Positions 60,671 through 64,000 of a DNA stretch of 64,000 nucleotides are shown piece by piece. Origin of the DNA: Trematomus loennbergii (lineage: Eukaryota > Chordata > Actinopteri > Perciformes > Nototheniidae); assembly GCA_012861695.1 (NCBI GenBank), contig JAAOOA010001674.1, positions 1-64,000 on the forward strand, written 5' to 3'. Both the position numbers and the translations under genes were made by a program. Numbering within the stretch: the stretch's first letter is position 1; each line of letters opens with the position of its first letter. Under the pieces are notes generated by a model, which did no database searches, had not been told where the DNA came from, and was given only the letters and a program-made list of their open reading frames with translations.

Positions 60671-61609
60671 GCGATTGGTATATTTTAATATAAATTCTAA
60701 AAGAAATTGAGCAAGTCCATTTCATTGAAGTTGACAGACAGGTGGGGTAAAATGTGTTAACCAGCGAAAGCATATTGAGTGAAAACTATAAGAAGTGGTA
60801 ATGGTGTCATTGTAAGCTTATCATGATAGCAGCATGCCATCTAAAGAGTTATTTCTTGTGAAGAAGCAAGCTTTTTTCCCTTTACGGCTTCGTCAGCAGT
60901 TACAGACTATTTAACTAAAACCTCAGTCAAGCTCTATGTACAGCACACAATGAAAGACTTACTTCCACAATTCTTCATATTCTTGCTGCTGGGGTCAGAC
61001 TGAGTGTGTGCATTGTCAGCTGTCACATAGGTCTGAGTTCATGTGGTTAACAAGTAAGACACAAAAGCTCTTCAATAGTCTACATGAGAGAAGGTGTTTA
61101 TGGGGGAGAAGTTCCAGCAGTGACAATATGGCATTATTTTTAGGGAAATTAGAGAATTTGTCTGAATGTGACCATTTCTGTCTCTGGATTTGCGTCCAAA
61201 CAGCTCATAGAAGAACAGCCAGTGTCATATGATCCTGCTGGCCTTTTGTGTAGATAGCTCATGACAAATAGGAGCATAAACAAAAGTGTTGCCTTTATAT
61301 TTGTGTTCGGTGAATTTGAATGAGGCAAGTTGCAAAGGCAATTAGTTGAGGATACAGTTTTAATGACTAATGCTGAAATATAGAAGTGTCTAGCCAGCCT
61401 TTCCTTATCTCTAATGCAAAAAGAAGATGGCTAATACAAAACAATGATTGTTTTGACAAAGGTAAATAAGGTAATAAACAAAGACACCTTTGGCCAGCTA
61501 CTCTCTTATCATATTCTTGTTATCAGTTTATTTGTTATGATTCATCAGATGATAGGAAAAACGCTTTTTATTTTCTGGTAAATTAAAGTGGCATTTCCGT
61601 CTTTGTGTG

Positions 61610-61987
61610 TGTTACGACCGGCTCGCAGGCCACAACAGAAGAGAGGGAGACGCACGGCACGTGGATTTCCGTTAAGCAACGGCACATTTATTTATGCAAC
61701 TCAAAAGGCGACACCGCCGTGGGGTTCTGCCAACAATGGCTGCGTTTCACTTCGGTTAAATGGATTCCTTGCGTCCCTCACTTGCGTCGTTTCCCTGCGA
61801 CTAGTCCCTCCCACCAGGGAAGCATGGAGAGACGCAAGGAAACCACGAGAAGCAGGGAAATGAGTTTTAAGAGCAATGGGACGTCCTTTCCCCCGGAGCG
61901 TCACGTGAAGCGACGTCCGTTTGTGATGACGCCGCACAGCTGATCGTCTGACAGCAGCCAGCTCTGTCCCCGTTATTTTCACAAACA
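61610..61987 (-). repeat. LTR-like block, U7
   Basis: Counterpart of 891-1268, same length. Confidence 0.4.
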
Positions 61988-62552
61988 CCCCCGCCTCTGT
62001 TAGTACACATTTACTGACACAAACATTTGTATCATCTGTTGTAGACCCAAATAAATAAAATCAAATAAGAACTAATTCTCAAAAAAGATAAACGCCATTC
62101 TTAAAATGTATAAACGAATATTAGTTTGATTAATATTGATTAGAGTGCACAATATAAATAAAAGAATTGAGAGAAGAAAAAGAGATATGTTATCTATCAA
62201 AACCCAGTTAGATTAACATTCATTGGATTGCACACTTAGTTTGTTTGTGTGGATATGTAGCAAATTAACATGTTAAATAGCACTGAATGACTGACTGAAT
62301 GGAAATGACAATAAATGAAAATGTAAAACGAAAAAACGATCACGAAAATGTTTCCAATAAATGAATGAAATGATTTTTGTCCACTTTGTTGTTCAGATAT
62401 ATCACATATTTGTAACTGAATGATGCATTCATTGAAACAAAACACTGTATGAACTGAGGAGTGAGTCCCGTGAGTTTCATGTGTTTTCTTCACTCCGCTG
62501 GGAAACTGCTCTCATGTCAAGAAGCATCAGATCATTGCATGCGCTGCATCGT

Positions 62553-62737
62553 CCAATCAGTGAGCGATACACAGTAAGGGGGCGGGGCGAGTATCTGAGG
62601 ATTTCATCGAAGGATGGTCTGGTGGTTCCTCGATTATAGCTCCTCCATTATCGCTCCTCGCTCCTCCCTCGGTCCTCCGGCAAAAAGAAGGCCATTGGGA
62701 CGCTACTCAAGATGGCGCAGACAAATCAACTTCCGGT
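62553..62737 (+). promoter_or_regulatory. Promoter-like block, U7
   Basis: All four sites kept; the CTCCTCG stretch is shortened. Confidence 0.35.
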
Positions 62738-62845
62738 GAGACCGAGACCGAGGAGCGAGGAAATGAAAAATAAGAGAAGTGAAACGCAGCTCCTGTTTAT
62801 AGTGCGGAAGGACCCAGGCTGGGCGAAAAATGGAATGCAGCCAGG

Positions 62846-64000
62846 CAGGGGCGGACTGGGACTAGAATTCAGCCCTGGAAACTGACCCAGTCCGGCCACA
62901 TGAAATGTGAACGGGGGGGCATCAGAAAAAAAAATACAGTACTATTAGTTATTAGAAATCAGCTGTTTATTAGGCTGCATTCATGCAGTTCAAGGGATAA
63001 TTGTCATCCACTTCTTGCTCTTGCCCTGCACTTGTATGTGCCAGTTGAGCTGGTTCTTCCACCATCTCAACTCTCTGTCCCTCATCATGAACGCAGGAGG
63101 CTGGCTGTATATCTGAACTCGCGCCCTCATCATTCTCTTCATTATCTTGCACTTGTTCTGCTGATGATAGTGCTTGTAGCAGCGCAGCTGCCAAAAAGGT
63201 CTGTCAATTTGCGACATTTATATGCTTCACCTGCGAGTGACTTCACCTTTTTTTCTCTTGCCTTCTCAGCCCCACCTTTTTCTTTTCGTTTTCTCTGATT
63301 TTTATCCATGTTTTTTCATTCTCCCTGTCTGCCGCGGTCTACCCTGCTGAAAAAAACAGCGTCGACCAACTTAGCTGGTCAGGCTGGTCAACCAACCTGA
63401 CCAACTGAGTTGACCAGACTGGCTGGTTTAGAGGGGTTTTGGACACTTTAGCTGGCCAGGATGGCTGGTTTAGCTGGTGCACCAGCTGAACCAGCTAAAC
63501 CAGCTAAACCAGCCATCCTGGCCAGCTAAAAAAAACAGCATCCATCTATCACCAGTTTATGTTTAATAAATAATAGTATTAAACATACCATGCTGGAAGC
63601 TTAGCAGGATTCCAGGTGACCAGCATACATTGTTTAAATACTGGTATGATTATTTAAACTAGAGAACATAAATATATACAAAGATTCATTGTGTCATGTA
63701 TTCTGGTATCTACAAAAATAAAGACATTGTATAGTGTTCATAACAGTATTTTATAAATAGCAATAAATAGTAGTTAATATAATAAAATACACAGTAACAA
63801 TACAAATAACAACCAACCTGCAAATCAACCTCAAAATAAATATTTCTAAAACAGGTGGATTTGATTTAAAATAAAAGTAATAAATAGAATTCAATATTTA
63901 AATGGTAACTAAAACAGTAACACTATGAGAAAAAGGCCGTCAGCGCAACTTAAATGATGACGTTAAACAATTGTTTTAAAGGGCCGGCCGGCCGGCCGTC
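62846..64000. mobile_element. hAT-type DNA transposon, U7, cut by window end
   Basis: Left end CAGGGGCGGACTGG with CAGCCAGG at 62838-62845. Hairpin arms 63447-63478 and 63499-63530; transposase-like remnant 62970-63309. The right end lies beyond the window. Confidence 0.8.

Larger units (their letters stand above)
52345..60718 (+). repeat. Tandem array unit U6 (8374 bp)
   Basis: Complete unit without the LTR element. Intron 1 carries the U3-type GTGTATCTAGCTA (about 57290), but intron 3 and exon 4 are U1-like (GGACAGAGTG near 58203, 3-T run near 58764). It therefore looks mosaic. Bases 52345-53233, 53612-54177 and 59075-60175 hold no gene I can see. Confidence 0.95.
60719..64000 (+). repeat. 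Tandem array unit U7, cut by window end
   Basis: First 3282 bp of a seventh unit. The window stops inside the GGCC-rich 3' part of the hAT element, before the TATA box and exon 1, so a seventh C1q gene is expected just outside. It resembles U1 in the shortened CTCGCTCCTC block near 62660. The array continues past this edge and, since U1 starts at base 1, probably past the left edge too. Bases 60719-61609 and 61988-62552 hold no gene I can see. Confidence 0.9.

Noticed and set aside
1..64000. Satellite or centromeric repeat
   Set aside because: The unit is over 8 kb, has a spliced gene with promoter and polyadenylation signal, and contains distinct transposon insertions; it is a gene array.
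1..64000. CRISPR array, bacterial operon or prophage
   Set aside because: No short direct repeats with unique spacers. The genes have introns, a TATA box and AATAAA signals, and the repeats are of vertebrate type.

Overview
The window is vertebrate, almost certainly teleost fish, genomic DNA. Genes have spliced exons with GT/AG introns, a TATA box and AATAAA signals. The dispersed repeats are of types common in fish: hAT elements, a GCTGGT hairpin repeat, a GTGGAAGAAGTA repeat and a Sushi-type Ty3/gypsy element. No species can be named from the sequence alone.

The whole window is one head-to-tail tandem array. I cut it into seven units at the sequence found at base 1: U1 1-8364, U2 8365-21983, U3 21984-30347, U4 30348-38721, U5 38722-52344, U6 52345-60718 and U7 60719-64000 (cut off by the window end). 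The basic unit is about 8.36 kb. U2 and U5 are about 13.62 kb because each carries a 5257-bp LTR retrotransposon. Each complete unit holds, in order: AT-rich DNA; an LTR-like GC-rich block; a CCAAT/GC/YY1/ETS promoter-like block; a 1.2-kb hAT element with 8-bp target duplications; a TATA box; a four-exon gene for a secreted C1q-domain protein; an AATAAA signal; AT-rich DNA; and a roughly 495-bp MITE-like repeat.

The C1q gene encodes a signal peptide, a short coiled coil and a C-terminal globular C1q domain, 209 residues when intact. Exons 1-3 and most of exon 4 encode the same protein in all six copies. The copies differ at a T run near the end of exon 4. Five T's in U2 and U5 give the complete C1q ending. 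Four T's in U3 and U4 shift the frame, and three T's in U1 and U6 give an immediate stop. The only two intact copies are the two with a retrotransposon in intron 1. Whether the T-run differences are real or consensus errors cannot be decided here.

The retrotransposon lies antisense to the gene at the same site in U2 and U5, with the same target duplication, length and LTR defect. It therefore inserted once and was copied with the array. Unit-specific variants show a three-unit higher-order repeat of about 30.36 kb (U1-U2-U3 / U4-U5-U6 / U7), with some mosaic exchange. The element has an intact gag and an intact pol (protease, RT, RNase H, integrase, chromodomain). It also shows a GGGAAAA slippery heptamer followed by a 10-bp stem at the gag/pol overlap, and a primer site complementary to the predicted RNA 5' end. 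These features place it in the Tf1/Sushi self-priming chromovirus group, from which mammalian PEG10/RTL genes were domesticated.
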